From Nicotiana tabacum (lineage: Eukaryota; Streptophyta; Magnoliopsida; Solanales; Solanaceae), in the NCBI RefSeq assembly GCF_000715075.1, contig NC_134082.1:190081948-190145947 (forward strand): 64,000 nucleotides of DNA, in the 5' to 3' direction. Below the pieces are notes generated by a model that was not told the origin of the DNA, made no database searches, and saw only the letters and a list, made by a program, of their open reading frames with translations. Below are positions 23,166-34,848 of this stretch, piece by piece; positions within the stretch are counted from its first letter, which is position 1; every line of letters starts with the position of its first letter. The position numbers and the translations under genes are program-made.

Positions 23166-24602
23166 ATTTAAGTTCTAGGTCGCCCACCAGTATAATGCGG
23201 GAATACTTTTAAGTTCTAGGTCGCCCACCAGTATAATGCGGGAATACATTTAAGTTCTAGGTCGCCCACCAGCATAATGCGGGAATACATTTAAGTTCTA
23301 GGTCGCCCACCAGTATAATGCGGGAATACATTTAAGTTCTAGGTCGCCCACCAGTATAATGCGGGAATACATTTAAGTTCTAGGTCGCCCACCAGTATAA
23401 TGCGGGAATACATTTAAGTTCTAGGTCGCCCACCAGTATAATGCGGGAATACATTTAAGTTCTAGGTCGACCACCAGTATAATGCGGGAATACATTTAAG
23501 TTCTAGGCCGCCCACCAGTATAATGCGGGAATACATTTAAGTTCTAGGTCGCCCACCAGTATAATGCGGGAATACATTTAAGTTCTAGGTCGCCCACCAG
23601 TATAATGCGGGAATACATTTAAGTTCTAGGTCGCCCACCAGTATAATGCGGGAATACATTTTAAGTTCTAGGTCGCCCACCAGTATAATGCGGGAATACA
23701 TTTAAGTTCTAGGTCGCCCACCAGTATAATGCGGGAATACCTTTAAGTTCTAGGTCGCCCACCAGTATAATGCGGGAATACATTTAAGTTCTAGGTCGCC
23801 CACCAGTATAATGCGGGAATACATTTAAGTTCTAGGTCGCCCACCAGTATAATGCGGGAATACTTTTAAGTTCTAGGTCGCCCACCAGTATAATGCGGGA
23901 ATACATTTAAGTTCTAGGTCGCCCACCAGTATAATGCGGGAATACATTTAAGTTCTAGGTCGCCCACCAGTATAATGCGGGAATACATTTAAGTTCTAGG
24001 TCGCCCACCAGTATAATGCGGGAATACATTTAAGTTCTAGGTCGTCCACCAGTATAATGCGGGAATACTTTTAAGTTCTAGGTCGCCCACCAGTATAATG
24101 CGGGAATACATTTAAGTTCTAGGTCGCCCACCAGTATAATGCGGTAATACATTTAAGTTCTAGGTCGCCCACCAGTATAATGCGGGAATACATTTAAGTT
24201 CTAGGCCGCCCACCAGTATAATGCGGGAATACATTTAAGTTCTAGGTCGCCCACCAGTATAATGCGGGAATACATTTAAGTTCTAGGTCGCCCACCAGTA
24301 TAATGCGGGAATACATTTAAGTTCTAGGTCGCCCACCAGTATAATGCGGGAATACTTTTAAGTTCTAGGTCGCCCACCAGTATAATGCGGGAATACATTT
24401 AAGTTCTAGGTCGCCCACCAGTATAATGCGGGAATACATTTAAGTTCTAGGTCGCCCACCAGTATAATGCGGGAATACATTTAAGTTCTAGGTCGCCCAC
24501 CAGTATAATGCGGGAATACATTTAAGTTCTAGGTCGCCCACCAGTAAAATGCGAGAATACTTTTAAGTTCTAGGTCGCCCACCAGTATAATGCGGGAATA
24601 CA
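23166..24602 (+). repeat. 41-bp minisatellite, about 35 copies (INNER 3' region)
   Basis: The unit contains TTCTAGGTCGCCCACCAG followed by TATAATGCGGGAATAC. Units are almost identical; a few carry ACTTTT instead of ACATTT or single changes, and one has an extra T near 23657. A decayed partial unit lies at 24632-24662. It is absent from OUTER, so the expansion is specific to this lineage. There are no unique spacers, so it is not a CRISPR array. Confidence 0.95.
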
Positions 24603-24737
24603 TTTTGTCTGTTCATTCCATATTCTAGGTCGCCCACAAGTATAAATGCAGGCATGTCATTACCAATAGGAGGCGCACTTCCTCATTTTAGTTTCACCAT
24701 AGGAGACGCACTTCCTAAGTTTAATCTTACCAATAGG

Positions 24738-25275
24738 AGACCCGCCTGTAGAACGGAGTTTGTTGTATGACAAAGAAAAGAAGTAATCAGGCGTCCACCT
24801 GGAGAATAAGGACAAAAGGGAAGAAGAAATCAGGCGTCCACCTGGAGAATAAGGACAAAAGAAAAGAAGAAATCAGGCGTCCACCTGGAGAACAAGGACA
24901 AAGAAAAATAGAAATCAGGCGTCCACCTGGAGAATAAGGACAAAGAAAAATAGAAATCAGGCGTCCACCTGGAGAACAAGGACAAAGAAAAGAAGTAATC
25001 AGGCGTCCACCTGGAGAATAAGGACAAAGAAAAATAGAAATCAGGCGTCCACCTGGAGAACAAGGACAAAGAAAAGAAGTAATCAGTCGTCCACCTGGAG
25101 AATAAGGACAAAAGAGAAGAAGAAATCAGGCGTCCACCTGGAGAACAAGGACAAAGAAAAATAGAAATCAGGCGTCCACCGGGAGAATAAGGACAAAGGA
25201 AGGAAGAAATCAGGCATCCACATGGAGAACAAGGATAAAAGAAATAGAAATCAGGCACCCACCTGGAGAATAAGG
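24738..25275 (+). repeat. 41-43 bp minisatellite with CAGG...CCTG core, 12 copies plus a variant
   Basis: Core CAGGCGTCCACCTGGAGAA, at 24788, 24831, 24874, 24916, 24958, 25000, 25042, 25084, 25127, 25169, 25211 and 25252. Between cores lie A/G-rich segments (GGACAAAGAAAA). CAGG and CCTG can pair as a 4-bp stem. A diverged unit at about 24738 (GAGACCCGCCTGTAGAACGG) resembles the OUTER family at 42583-43565. Confidence 0.9.
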
Positions 25276-25747
25276 GAATACAATTGAAGTGTTGAAGTCA
25301 AAAGCCCGCTCATATGAGAAAGGAGCACACTTAGAATCAATGAAGCAGAGGAATACAACAGGAATCCCCAGCAGGAAGCAATAAAATCCCCAGCATTCAC
25401 AAAAGGCTGGTCAAAAAAAAACCACAAGAAAACAAGAGGAGAAAAGAGGGGAAAAGAACCCAAGGTACGGAAGTGGAGAACAGATGCGGTCCGCTCAAGA
25501 ACTAGCACCTACAACTAGCAGTATCAAGGTTCAAATCTGAAGTCTGTATGAAGCACCATTCAAGACTCAAGACCAAGTTTCAGAAGACTTACAGATAGGA
25601 ATCCCTGTAACTAGTAGCTGATAGGCTTAGTTAGTCTTTTTCAGTCTTCATTTTTTGTTGTAACGACAGGACCGCGGACCGGAACCTCAACGGAACGGCA
25701 CCTCGATCGGTTCCTCACCTCGGTACACTTTACCATCTCTCTCATTC

Positions 25748-25820
25748 CCGAACTACACGTGGCATGATTCCTGTATAACCAAGGATATGTAGGCAGCTCA
25801 GATACCAGGGCTCGGTCACA
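25748..25820 (+). other. CTACG stem-loop family, copy 4 of INNER (near the polypurine tract)
   Basis: The outer stem is CTACA 25753-25757 with TGTAG 25788-25792, a compensatory G-C to A-T change relative to copies 1-3. The inner stem is CCT with AGG. The 3' flank GGGCTCGGTC is shared with copy 3. Confidence 0.6.
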
Positions 25821-25914
25821 TTCCCTCCCTTTCCGTAGTGTAGTCCCCTCCAAATAATGGTCGGGTCAAAAACACGTCTAGTCGTTCTTTGTCGGAAAAC
25901 TCTTCGTGTTTCCA

Positions 25915-25930
25915 GTCAAAGAGGGGCAGT
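25915..25930 (+). other. Polypurine tract of INNER
   Basis: CAAAGAGGGGCAGT directly precedes the 3' LTR (TGTAAGC at 25931). It is the expected plus-strand primer site. OUTER has the equivalent AAAAGAGGGGCAGC. Confidence 0.88.
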
Positions 25931-28846
25931 TGTAAGCACGTGATTTTTGACCCTCCCCGAGGATTTTCACATTTTTCTTTAGCATAAATATGAAATTGGG
26001 TCTAATATAGCCATTTTAACTATTTTACTTTATTTCGTTGCAAAAAAGAAAAAAAATCACAAAATATATAGATAAATTTTAGTTTATGTATTTCTCATAA
26101 ACTTGAAAAATACAAGAATTGTACTTTATTTTGGTACTTTATATAAATTCAAAAATTACAAAAAATATAATTCAATTAATGTTTTGTAGTCGTTTTAATT
26201 TTGGAAAAATACAAAAAAATATTACTTTATATTTTTGTCTTTATTAAAAACGAAAATTACAAAAAAATAGTTTTATTAATATTCTATAGTCATTTTAACT
26301 TTGAAAAATACAAAAAATATTGCTTCATATTTTATCTTAATATTTAAAAAACGAAAATTACAAAAATAGTTTTATTAATATTTTGTAGCTATTTTAAATC
26401 TTGAAAAAATATTTAAAAAGATATAGTGTTGTTTGAATACTAGTCTTATTTTTGGTAGTTATTTTGCTTACATAGGACTAGTTAAGCAACGTGTTCCTAT
26501 TTCTCGGGTCCGGGCAAAAGAATAATATTCGGGTTCAAACTACCAAGTTTTAGGCCTAATTTCGGACCTAACCCATAATAAACCGTGTCCAGGACACATG
26601 GGGAACCCCACCACGCGTGGGGGACATAAACCTTGAACCCCACCACGCGTGGGGCTCATTTTTCTTGGCAAAACATTACAAAACACGGACAAAGGCAAAA
26701 GCATGAGAGGACTTTGAAAAATTGGGAAGAAAACTATTGTTCCTCTTTCTTCTTAAAAAGAAGAAAGAAAGAAAACCTACTGAAAAAAGAGAAAAACCCA
26801 GCGACCACCACCAGTCACGACCCAACGACGCCGGAACCACTACGTCCAAACCCACCTTGCGACCACCACCAGTCACGACCCAACGACGCCGGAACCACCA
26901 CGTCCAAACCCACCTTGCGACCACCACCAGTCACGACCCAACGACGCCGGAACCACCACGTCCAAACCCACCTTGAGACCACCACCAGTTACGACCCAAC
27001 GACGCCGGAACCACCACGTCCAAACCCACCAGCAACCACCATCGCCCAGCTCCCTCTCCATCCCGTCACCTTCCCAAGCTCAACCACCACCATCAACAAA
27101 GCCCGCCACCAGCCTCACGTCCAAAAACCCCTCAACCCTACTGTCCAAACCACCAGCTCAGTCCTCGACCACTGCTCCGACGACCTTGTTGTTTGTCGCC
27201 CCCATGTCCAGCGACACCTCCAGCCAGTAAACACTGCCCGTCAACCCCACAGTCGTCGATCAAACAATCCATCAGCTTCACGCCAAGCAGCCCTGCGGCT
27301 GTTTCCCTCATCCTCACGCCCACTAGTTGAACCAGAGTTCATGGAGGTGAGTTGCCCGACCTTGTGTTGAAGTCAGTTCCAGTCCAAAGTCCAAAAGCTG
27401 AGTCGAGGTCCGGTTCGAGGTGTTTGTCCGAGGTTTCGTCATTATTCCTCGTCGAGTAAGGTCAGGTTCGAGTCCCGTAGGAGGCACTGTTTGTCGTTCT
27501 AGGATTGTCAAGGTTCGAAGGTTAGTGTTCTTCGTCCTTTGTTTCATTGCGTTCGATTCGCATATTATGGTTTAAGATGAATGTCAACAATGCAATTTTC
27601 GTTGCTTTTGTTAAAAATGTTCATCTTATGATTAGTTACTGTATATGCTTAAAGTAAATGTGAGAACATATTGTGAACTTAAGTTTTTTGTACGAGAATG
27701 TCTACTTCTATGCATATATTTGTGTTTATTAAGGGAACAATTTGACATCCGGTGATTTGTTGCGAACATATGTGCTCGCATATATTATGTATTCTCGTTG
27801 TAATGGGTACGTGAACGTCTGAATGAAAAAAATCATGACTACTAGCGTTTAAACTTTATTTCTCATTTGTTAGTAATGGAAGTTGGGTTTAATAACAATA
27901 ACAATACGTTAGCAAAGTTAGGAATAATAGGAACCCTATTAAAATTCTTAGAATTCGGGACAGGCCGCTTAGCGAATTTCATGGCCCTTCCCAAAATAAC
28001 AATACGCTAGTTGCTTTAAGCGCGTATTTAATAATGTTACCTTCTTAACTCGGGTGCACATTTATGTGACCCAAATCCAAGTCTCAACGGAGTCGAAATG
28101 TGTTTCTAATCACGGGTACATTGAATGTGACGTGGTCTGAGACGCATTTCCATAACGTTGTAAATTCTTTTAAAAAATAATAATAATAAAATGAGGCGAG
28201 CCTCGCCAAATAAAAGGGACAAATTGCGGGGCCCTCACAAAATATATGTATTAAATACTTAGATTCCGGGACGGGCCGTTTAGCAAATTTCACGGCCCTA
28301 CCCCAAAAATAATAATGCGCTAGTTGCTTTAGGCGCGACTTTAATAATGATATCTCCCTAAATTCGGGTGCACATTTATGTGGCCCAAATCCAAATCTCA
28401 ACTGAGTCGAAATATGTCAATAACCACGGGTGCATTGATGTAACGTGGTTCGAAATATGTTTTCACGACGTTGCAAGTCCTATAAAAATAACATGGAATG
28501 ATAAAAGCGGTTAAAAGATAAAATTGGCACAGAAGTTCACATTTGTATAAAATCATATGATCAAGCCGAATATAACAGTTGAGCGACCGTGCTAGAACCA
28601 CGGAACTCGGGAATGCCTAACACCTTCTCCCGAGTTAACAGAATTCCTTACCTAGATTTCTGGTACGCAGACTGTAATATGGAGTCATTCTTTTCCTCGA
28701 TTAGGGATTAAAATTGGTGACTTGGGACACCCTAAATCTCCCAAGTGGAGACTCTGAAATAAATAAATGAATCCCCTTTCGATTGTCCTTTAATTGGAAA
28801 AAACTCCCCTTGCACCCCCTCGGGTGCGGAAAAAGGAGGTGTGACA
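25931..28846 (+). repeat. INNER 3' LTR
   Basis: 2916 bp, a near copy of 6669-9553. It has the same four 58-bp units (26803-27034), the same splice-donor consensus (27347) and the same duplicated U5 module (about 27950-28470). The main difference is a 32-bp duplication carrying a second CCACGCGTGG palindrome (26643-26652), which accounts for the greater length. It ends GTGTGACA followed by the target duplication ATAAT. Confidence 0.95.
26803..27034 (+). repeat. 58-bp tandem repeat, 4 copies, in INNER 3' LTR
   Basis: Units start at 26803, 26861, 26919 and 26977, matching the 5' LTR array in number and order, so the array existed before insertion. Confidence 0.9.
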
Positions 28847-28851
28847 ATAAT

Positions 28852-29203
28852 AATAAAAGCGTTAAACAGTTAAAATTTGCACATAGGTTCATAATTGTAT
28901 AAAAATCAGATAATTAAGCCGAATATGACAGTTGAGCGACCGTTCTAGAACCACGGAACTTGAGAATGCCTAACACCTTCTCCCGGGTTAACAGAATTCC
29001 TTATCCAGATTTCTGGTTCGCGGACTGTTAAACAGAGTCAATATTTTCCTCAATTCGGGATTCAACCGGTGACTTGGGACACCTTGAATCTCCCAAGTGG
29101 CGACTCTAATTTAAATAATAAATCCCGTTTCGATTGTCCCTTAATTAGAAAAACTCCTCTTTTACGCCCCTTTGCGGGGTGTAGGTAAAAAGGAGGTGTG
29201 ACA
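28852..29203 (+). repeat. OUTER 5' LTR, second part
   Basis: It continues the LTR cut at 6668 and aligns with 47933-48282 in the 3' LTR. It ends AGGAGGTGTGACA at 29203 with the primer site immediately after. Confidence 0.93.
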
Positions 29204-29226
29204 GCTCTGGTGACTCTGCTGGGGAG
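29204..29226 (+). other. Primer binding site of OUTER
   Basis: GCTC then TGGTGACTCTGCTGGGGA, one change (C to T) from the INNER site. The change fits cytosine deamination in a dead element. Confidence 0.75.
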
Positions 29227-30415
29227 ATATAACCCAGAACCACTGGTTCAGGGTTAGAAATTTGAGCTTGGAATAATTGTTATATTGGCTTTATTTATTA
29301 TCTGATTTTATTACATTTTTTTCATCTAATGTGCTAAATGTTGCTTTTACTGCTTTGTTATCCTGTGAATTGTATATAAATTGTTATGAAACCCATCTTC
29401 TCTCTGAGTCTTTTAAATCATGAAGAAGGGTGCACTTCGTGTGACTTATTTTCTGTTTAGATTCAATCCCAATTTTTAGAACGAGGTTCGGATAAGTTGC
29501 TAAGCCGGTGAAGCTTCTGTATTCCTGGTACGCTGCCTCCTCCTCGGCTCGTATTGTCCGCTCGGGTAAGCCAGGTTTAGAATAATACACTCAAGTTTTA
29601 AACCTAGTATGACAAAACCACATGCCGGATCCCTAGTAGGAACGTTTGTTTGCATCATGTGCATTTGACTTTGGAGACTCAACACAGGGGTTGGGTCTGT
29701 CTAGGACAGGTGTACCTGAAATAAAAAAGACCATTATGATGCATCTTACTTGCTACATGTGCATTTATATGCTTCGGACTCGCATGCTGACCGGCTTTTA
29801 AATATTGGGAAAAATGAAAAAGAAAAGAAGAGAAATAGCAGTGTAGAGGGTTAAGAGAGTTAATCACTAGTTTTGAAAATACCAATGCCCGAATAGTGTC
29901 GAAATTCTGCCAAATTTTTTTAGAAAATGAAAAAAAAAGTTTTTATTTTAAATAGTTTGTTTTATTCAAAAGCAAAAAAAAGTCTTTATTTTTAGTTTGT
30001 CTTGTTTTCAAAATAGTTTATTTAGGAAAAAAAATAGTCTATTTTATTTGCCCGAACTACGTTGGTTTGATTCTCACCGGATGTGAGATACGTACGCAAC
30101 CCTCATCGGGTCCAACTTCCCCTTTTTGCAAAAATACCCAGAAAATGTCAAAAAATTTATTATAAGTCGGGCGGTGTCGTTGTTGTTAGAAATAGCCAAA
30201 TGTTCCCGAAAGGGACGCCGGAAGGCTGGCTTTGCATAAACGGCCACTTTTGATCATCCTTTAGAGTTTTGATCGGTTGACCCTCACAGCTTTAAAATCT
30301 TCATCCCCGAAGTACTGAAAGGCCGTGTTCGGAAAATCGGATCTTTCTTTCTGAAAATATAGTCAAATAATTTTTTTTTTGGCTTTTGTTTAAATCGCCT
30401 TAATAAATGTGCAGG
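29227..30415 (+). other. OUTER 5' leader
   Basis: Non-coding. It contains the conserved 82-nt block (29627-29708), CTACG stem-loop copy 1 at 30054-30115 (CTACG 30057-30061; the partner is CGTAC, last pair lost; inner stem CTCAC/GTGAG intact), and one copy of the GNRA-hairpin module (30185-30340, against two in INNER). A T-rich tract and TGTGCAG at 30414 form a good splice acceptor just before the ORF1 ATG. Confidence 0.75.
29627..29708 (+). other. Highly conserved 82-nt leader block (OUTER)
   Basis: Counterpart of 9950-10031, with 3 differences in 82 by eye. Confidence 0.6.
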
Positions 30416-32464
30416 ATGAGCACAAGTGAAAACAAACCCTTCACCATCTTTAGGTAGGTCCCTCTCCAGCTCCATATGTGGTGGGACGATTTGGAAAAAA
30501 GCAGCAAAGAAATAGTGGTCAGAGTCTTGGGGGGTCTCATCAGTCTACTAAATGTCAAGGCAAGGACAGATGTCATCGAGGCTTTGATACCATTTTGGGA
30601 CCCGACTCGAAATGTATTTCGTTTTGCGGATTTTGAGCTTACACCCACACTGGAGGAAGTAGCAGGTTATGCGGGTATGAATGGGGATCTGAGAAGTCAG
30701 TATTTGTTGTCACCAAGGCCAGTATCGCCACACCGATTTCTGGACTTGTTAAATATCAGCCGGACTGTGCAAAATAATGATTTATCAAAAGGATGTTGCG
30801 CACTTCAGTTCTTATATCAGCGTTATGGTAATCCGCGGGGTTTTGACGAGCCAAATTTGGGACTGACTCATGCCGGAAATAGAGGTAAATGGGAAGCAAG
30901 ACGAACATTGGCATTCATAACGGAATTCTTGGGAATCATGGTTTGCCCACGAGACAACAAGAAAATAGAGATAGGTCTTGTGGGGATGGTTGATGTCGCA
31001 ATGAAAAAGGCTGACAGCACTATAGTTCCCCTGATCTTATCAGAAATATACTAAGCATTGACCGTGTGTAAGGAGGGAGGAAGTTTTTTCCAAGGTTGCA
31101 ATCTATTATTTCAGTTGTGGATACAGGAACATCTCTGCCATCGAGTGGGGTATATGAACTTCGGGCTGACTGGTTTAAATTGCATTGAAAAGTTTGAGAA
31201 GCGGGTAACGGGTGTTGCGTTCCCCGAGGGTACTGGAGATTGGATTATACGACTAAGATCACTAACGGCGGACCAAATTGAATGGGCGTTTGGGTGGTTT
31301 CCCGCTACTGAAGCAATATGCATGTCGGCCAAAGAATGTTATGTTCTTCTGATGGGTGTTCGTAGTATCCAACCATACGCTCCCCATCGGGTATTGCGTC
31401 AATTGGGAAGGTTCCAGATTATCCCTCATGATGAATATTTGAGCAAGCATACCATCGAGCTAAGACCAAATGCCACAGTACCGGAAGATACAATTCGCAA
31501 ATTGTGGCATTAATGCAGATTCCTTGAACCCAAAACTATGGTGCGAGATTTAGCCAAAGGCGAGGTGGACCCGAAGTATGATGCATGGTTTGGGAAAAGG
31601 TTCTGGATTCGTCAAAGGCCTGCTAAAAGAGCTCATGTCCAGCAATTCACGAATGACTCGCAAGAACAATGGGGCTGGCTGGCAAGAGAAGAAGTCTATC
31701 GGGTTGAAATTGGCAAGCTGAAACAACAAATTGAGGATCTGAAATATGAAAATAGCATGCAAGTCGATGCTGACACAGGAAAAAAGAACAGATTGACTCA
31801 AGCAAATAAGGCCTTGAAAGCCCAAATCCAACGAGTCAGAATGGATGTCGACAACCAACAAAGGAGTCGGTCCGACGAAGGTCTGATAACTGGGTTGAGA
31901 AACCAAGTCATTGAAAGCCGAGAGGGTTTGGCAAGATCAGAGGCCTGCATAGCAAGAATTCGGGCCAGATGGGCAAAAGGTACAACAGCGCGAGTAAAGC
32001 ACTTACGGCAAGTGAGAAGGGATTATGAAGCGAGCCTTGAAATATTAAGAGAAACAAATTTCACTCTCAAAGATCGGGTCTTTAAACAAGCCCGAGATGC
32101 CAGAACGGACAGGAAGCGCTGCTATGATTTAATGGCCCGAATGAAAGAACAAATGGAGAGGTTACAAGATCAACTCGCTGACCACGCTCAAGTATTGGGA
32201 GCAAAGAATCAACGAATAGAGCAACTGTTCATGGAAAGGGATAGAATCAGGGGTAGAATTGAGGAGATTGGGCATTACGTCACCATGAGGTGCCTAGCAT
32301 GTGAGGAAATACCTCGTGATACCCTTTTTGCTTCAGTCATGGGTTGCGTCCACCGAATCATGGAAGAATTGAAAAGCTTGCAAAGGGGCCTTGCATCAAA
32401 GCCCGCGGAAAGGCCGAACGATGCCCCGTGGGCACCAAAATTCAAAGCGCTAATGTACTCCTAG
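30416..32464 (+). pseudogene. OUTER ORF1: plant-mobile-domain-like protein with coiled coil (three stops)
   Basis: Homologous to INNER ORF1 along its whole length and in one continuous frame, but interrupted by TAG 30455-30457, TAA 31052-31054 and TAA 31511-31513; at the last the INNER element has CAA. The N-terminal half keeps FELTPTLEEVAGY and PYAPHRVLRQLGRFQ. The C-terminal half (about 31620-32400) is a charged coiled-coil-like region. It keeps the C-terminus that INNER lost (MGCVHRIMEELKSLQ), ending near TAG 32464. Its function in Tat elements is unknown. Confidence 0.85.
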
Positions 32465-33033
32465 TTCAAATCTGTATTTTTCTATTTTCAAAAGTCTGTT
32501 GTTTGTCCGTGTGTTTCCTTTTGGCATCAAATTATGTTAGTACTTCGGAGTCTGTATTTTGTTTTCCTTTTCCAAATGGGTAGTTTGTAATAGAAGTTTT
32601 AGTAATGAAATAAATTTTCCAAAAATTGGTGTCTTTATTTGTGGTAGAACTACGCACGGTCTGATTCATGCGGGGACATGATACGTAGGCAATCCACATA
32701 AGATTCGACCACCGCTAAAAGAAAAAGTGAATAAAAGAAAAGAAAAGAAAGAAAGAAAAAGAGAGAAAGAGAAAGCAAATAAAGGAAAGTTTCAGAAACA
32801 CCTAAAGGGCACAAGTAAAATAAGCCGGGATGATGCATACGGAGCAAAGACATATTAGAAATGGTTAAACTGCCTAGGAACATTGCATCCGCCAATGTGC
32901 AATTGCAATATGTGTTAAACTCTAACTCTAACAAGTTTGTTGTTTACCAGAGATTTCGAAACAGTTAGCTCGTTAGAACGTTCTGGCAGATTACCATTAC
33001 CATACTAGATCTAAAGGGCCCATTCCAAAAAGC
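32465..33033 (+). other. ORF1-gag spacer of OUTER with CTACG stem-loop copy 2
   Basis: Stem-loop at 32647-32710: CTACG 32650-32654 with CGTAG 32684-32688, inner stem CATG/CATG around CGGGGA. An A/G-rich run (32715-32790) follows, then a segment well conserved with INNER up to the gag ATG. Confidence 0.7.
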
Positions 33034-34848
33034 ATGTCTGGTTCGAACAAAAGTGTTGAGGAGGAAAAGACGGAGATGCAAATGATGAAGGAGGAAGTAG
33101 ACAAGTTGAGACAAGAGATAGCTAGGATGCACCTAGCCTGGGCTAGGGGACAAACATCACCAATCTCTCCTCCTACTCCTACCCTCTCACCGGCTCGGAC
33201 TCCGGAACACCCTCCCACTGGTCCATCAACAAGCTTCCCCATTGCCCAATACTATCAGGGGGAAACTTCCTATAATCCCCAAGCTCCACCACCCAAACAA
33301 AACCCTCCTCCAACAACTTTTCCTATTTTCGTGGCACCTCCGCCCTCCACATTGCAAAAATCATCCGATGAACCAGGGTTTCAGGTTCACGACAACCAAT
33401 ACTATCCTACCGAACTCACCTTCAAAGCACCCGAGCCATACACTTACACCCCTCACCTTCAGTTCCTAACGGAAACTGAGAGGTCGGCTAAGGATCTGGA
33501 GCAGGACGAAGTGCTTCGCAAAGTGAAAAGCCTGGAGCAGTCCTTCAGGAATATGCATGGATTGGGCAGCCAAGTTAGTGTGGCCTACAAAGATCTGTGT
33601 CCCTTCCCCGATGTTCAATTACCGGCAGGTTTTAAGATGCCAAAGTTTGATCTATATGAGGGACATGGTGATCTCATGGCACATCTACGAGGTTTCTGTA
33701 GTAAGATGAGAGGGGCAGGTAGAAAGGATGAGCTGCTGGTAGCTTATTTTGGCCAAAGTTTAAGCGGGTCCGCACTGGAATGGTACACGAGGCAGGATCC
33801 TAACAGGTGGTATACCTGGGAAAATCTAGCACAAGCATTCGCAGGTCACTTCCAGTACAACCTTGAGATCGTCCCTAACCGTCTCACATTGCTGAAACTT
33901 GAGAAAAAGTCGGGAGAGAGCTTTAGAGAATTTGGGTTCCGGTGGAGAGAACAGGCAGCAAGAGTTGATCCTACGATGAGAGAGGGGGAAATAGTGGACT
34001 ACTTTCTGCAGACTCTAGAGCCAACTTACTTTGGTCACTTGGTGACGTTAGTTGGCAAATCTTTCAACGAGGTGGTGAAAATGGGCGGTATGATTGAGGA
34101 GGGACTTAAGTCCAACAAAATCCTGAGCTATTCGGCAATCAAAGCAACAACTCAGGCCATTTAGAGCGGCACGAGAGGTGCGCTCGGGAAGAAGAAAAGA
34201 GAAGAGGTCGCAACAATATAGACAGGTAATTGGTCCAGATCGAAAGGTCCTTTCCCCCGCTACCAAGACAGACCCCATCACCCAAATTACCCACACACTC
34301 CAAATTACCCACCACAAGAACCATATTTCTCCGTCCATAAAGCCCATACATATACCCAGCCTCCGGCTCGCCCACAATGGCACGCGACGGCTCCCCAAAA
34401 TACCTATCCACCTCCACAGAATACATATCCACCTCCACAAAACATATATCCACCACCAAGGGCCTACAGGAATCCCGCAGGGCCAGGTTTTTGGGGGAAT
34501 CAAGCTTTCAGAAATAAAATGGTGCAGAGACAAAAAACATTCACTGAGTTGGGAGAAACCTATACTTCTTTGTTCCACAAATTAAGGCCGTTAGGTTTGT
34601 TGAGTCCTGTTGAGCCCAGATTGTCGAATCCCTTTCCCCAAAATATGGACCACTTGGTAAGCTGTGAGTATTGTTCAAGGGCTCCCGAACATGATACCGA
34701 GAAGTGTTGGAAGTTGAAACGTGCAGTGCAAGTTCTTATTGACACCAAAAATATCGAGGTTCAGACACCGGAGGCACCCAACATCAATCAGAACCCGTTG
34801 CCAGCACACCATGAAACCCACATGATTGAGCTTGTGCACGAAGGAGGG
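33034..34848 (+). pseudogene. gag: OUTER gag (stops at 34162 and about 34219)
   Basis: Homologous to INNER gag and in one frame. The first 376 codons are open: helical N-terminus, Pro-rich linker, and capsid core (SALEWYTRQD, FAGHFQYNLE, ESFREFGFRWREQA). TAG 34162-34164 stands where INNER has CAA, and a second TAG lies near 34219. After the Pro/Tyr repeats (three YPPPQNTY-like units) the zinc knuckle CEYC...EHDTEKC is intact near 34670. Here gag runs in frame into the protease linker, unlike INNER. Confidence 0.9.

Larger units (their letters stand above)
21418..25914 (+). other. INNER long 3' non-coding region
   Basis: About 4.5 kb without a credible gene. In order: CTACG stem-loop copy 3 (21691-21745) after an A/G-rich run (21590-21670); a degenerate CATAGTGTGCATA-like stretch (21740-21835); an array of four covarying hairpins (22181-22408); a stretch with recurrent ATCCCCAGCAG-type words; a 41-bp minisatellite (23166-24602); a CAGG/CCTG minisatellite (24738-25275); stem-loop copy 4 (25748-25820). 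Reverse-strand frames in the minisatellites are repeat artefacts. Confidence 0.85.
6669..28846 (+). mobile_element. INNER Tat/Ogre-like Ty3/gypsy retrotransposon (22.2 kb), nested in the OUTER 5' LTR
   Basis: Both LTRs are complete: 6669-9553 and 25931-28846, starting TGTAAGCACGTGATTTTTGA and ending GGTGTGACA. A perfect 5-bp target duplication, ATAAT, flanks it (6664-6668 and 28847-28851), inside an AAT run of the OUTER LTR. Gene order is the same as in OUTER. The two LTRs are nearly identical apart from scattered single changes and one 32-bp duplication, so the insertion is relatively recent. It carries one gag stop, frameshifts in ORF1, gag and protease, and stops in protease and RT, so it is not autonomous as sequenced. 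Confidence 0.96.

Noticed and set aside
23166..24602. Regular 41-bp repeats that could suggest a CRISPR array
   Set aside because: The units are contiguous with no unique spacers, in a plant retrotransposon; it is a minisatellite.
24830..25258. 142-codon minus-strand frame with repeated FSRWTPD units
   Set aside because: It is the antisense reading of the CAGG/CCTG minisatellite and has no domain or start context.
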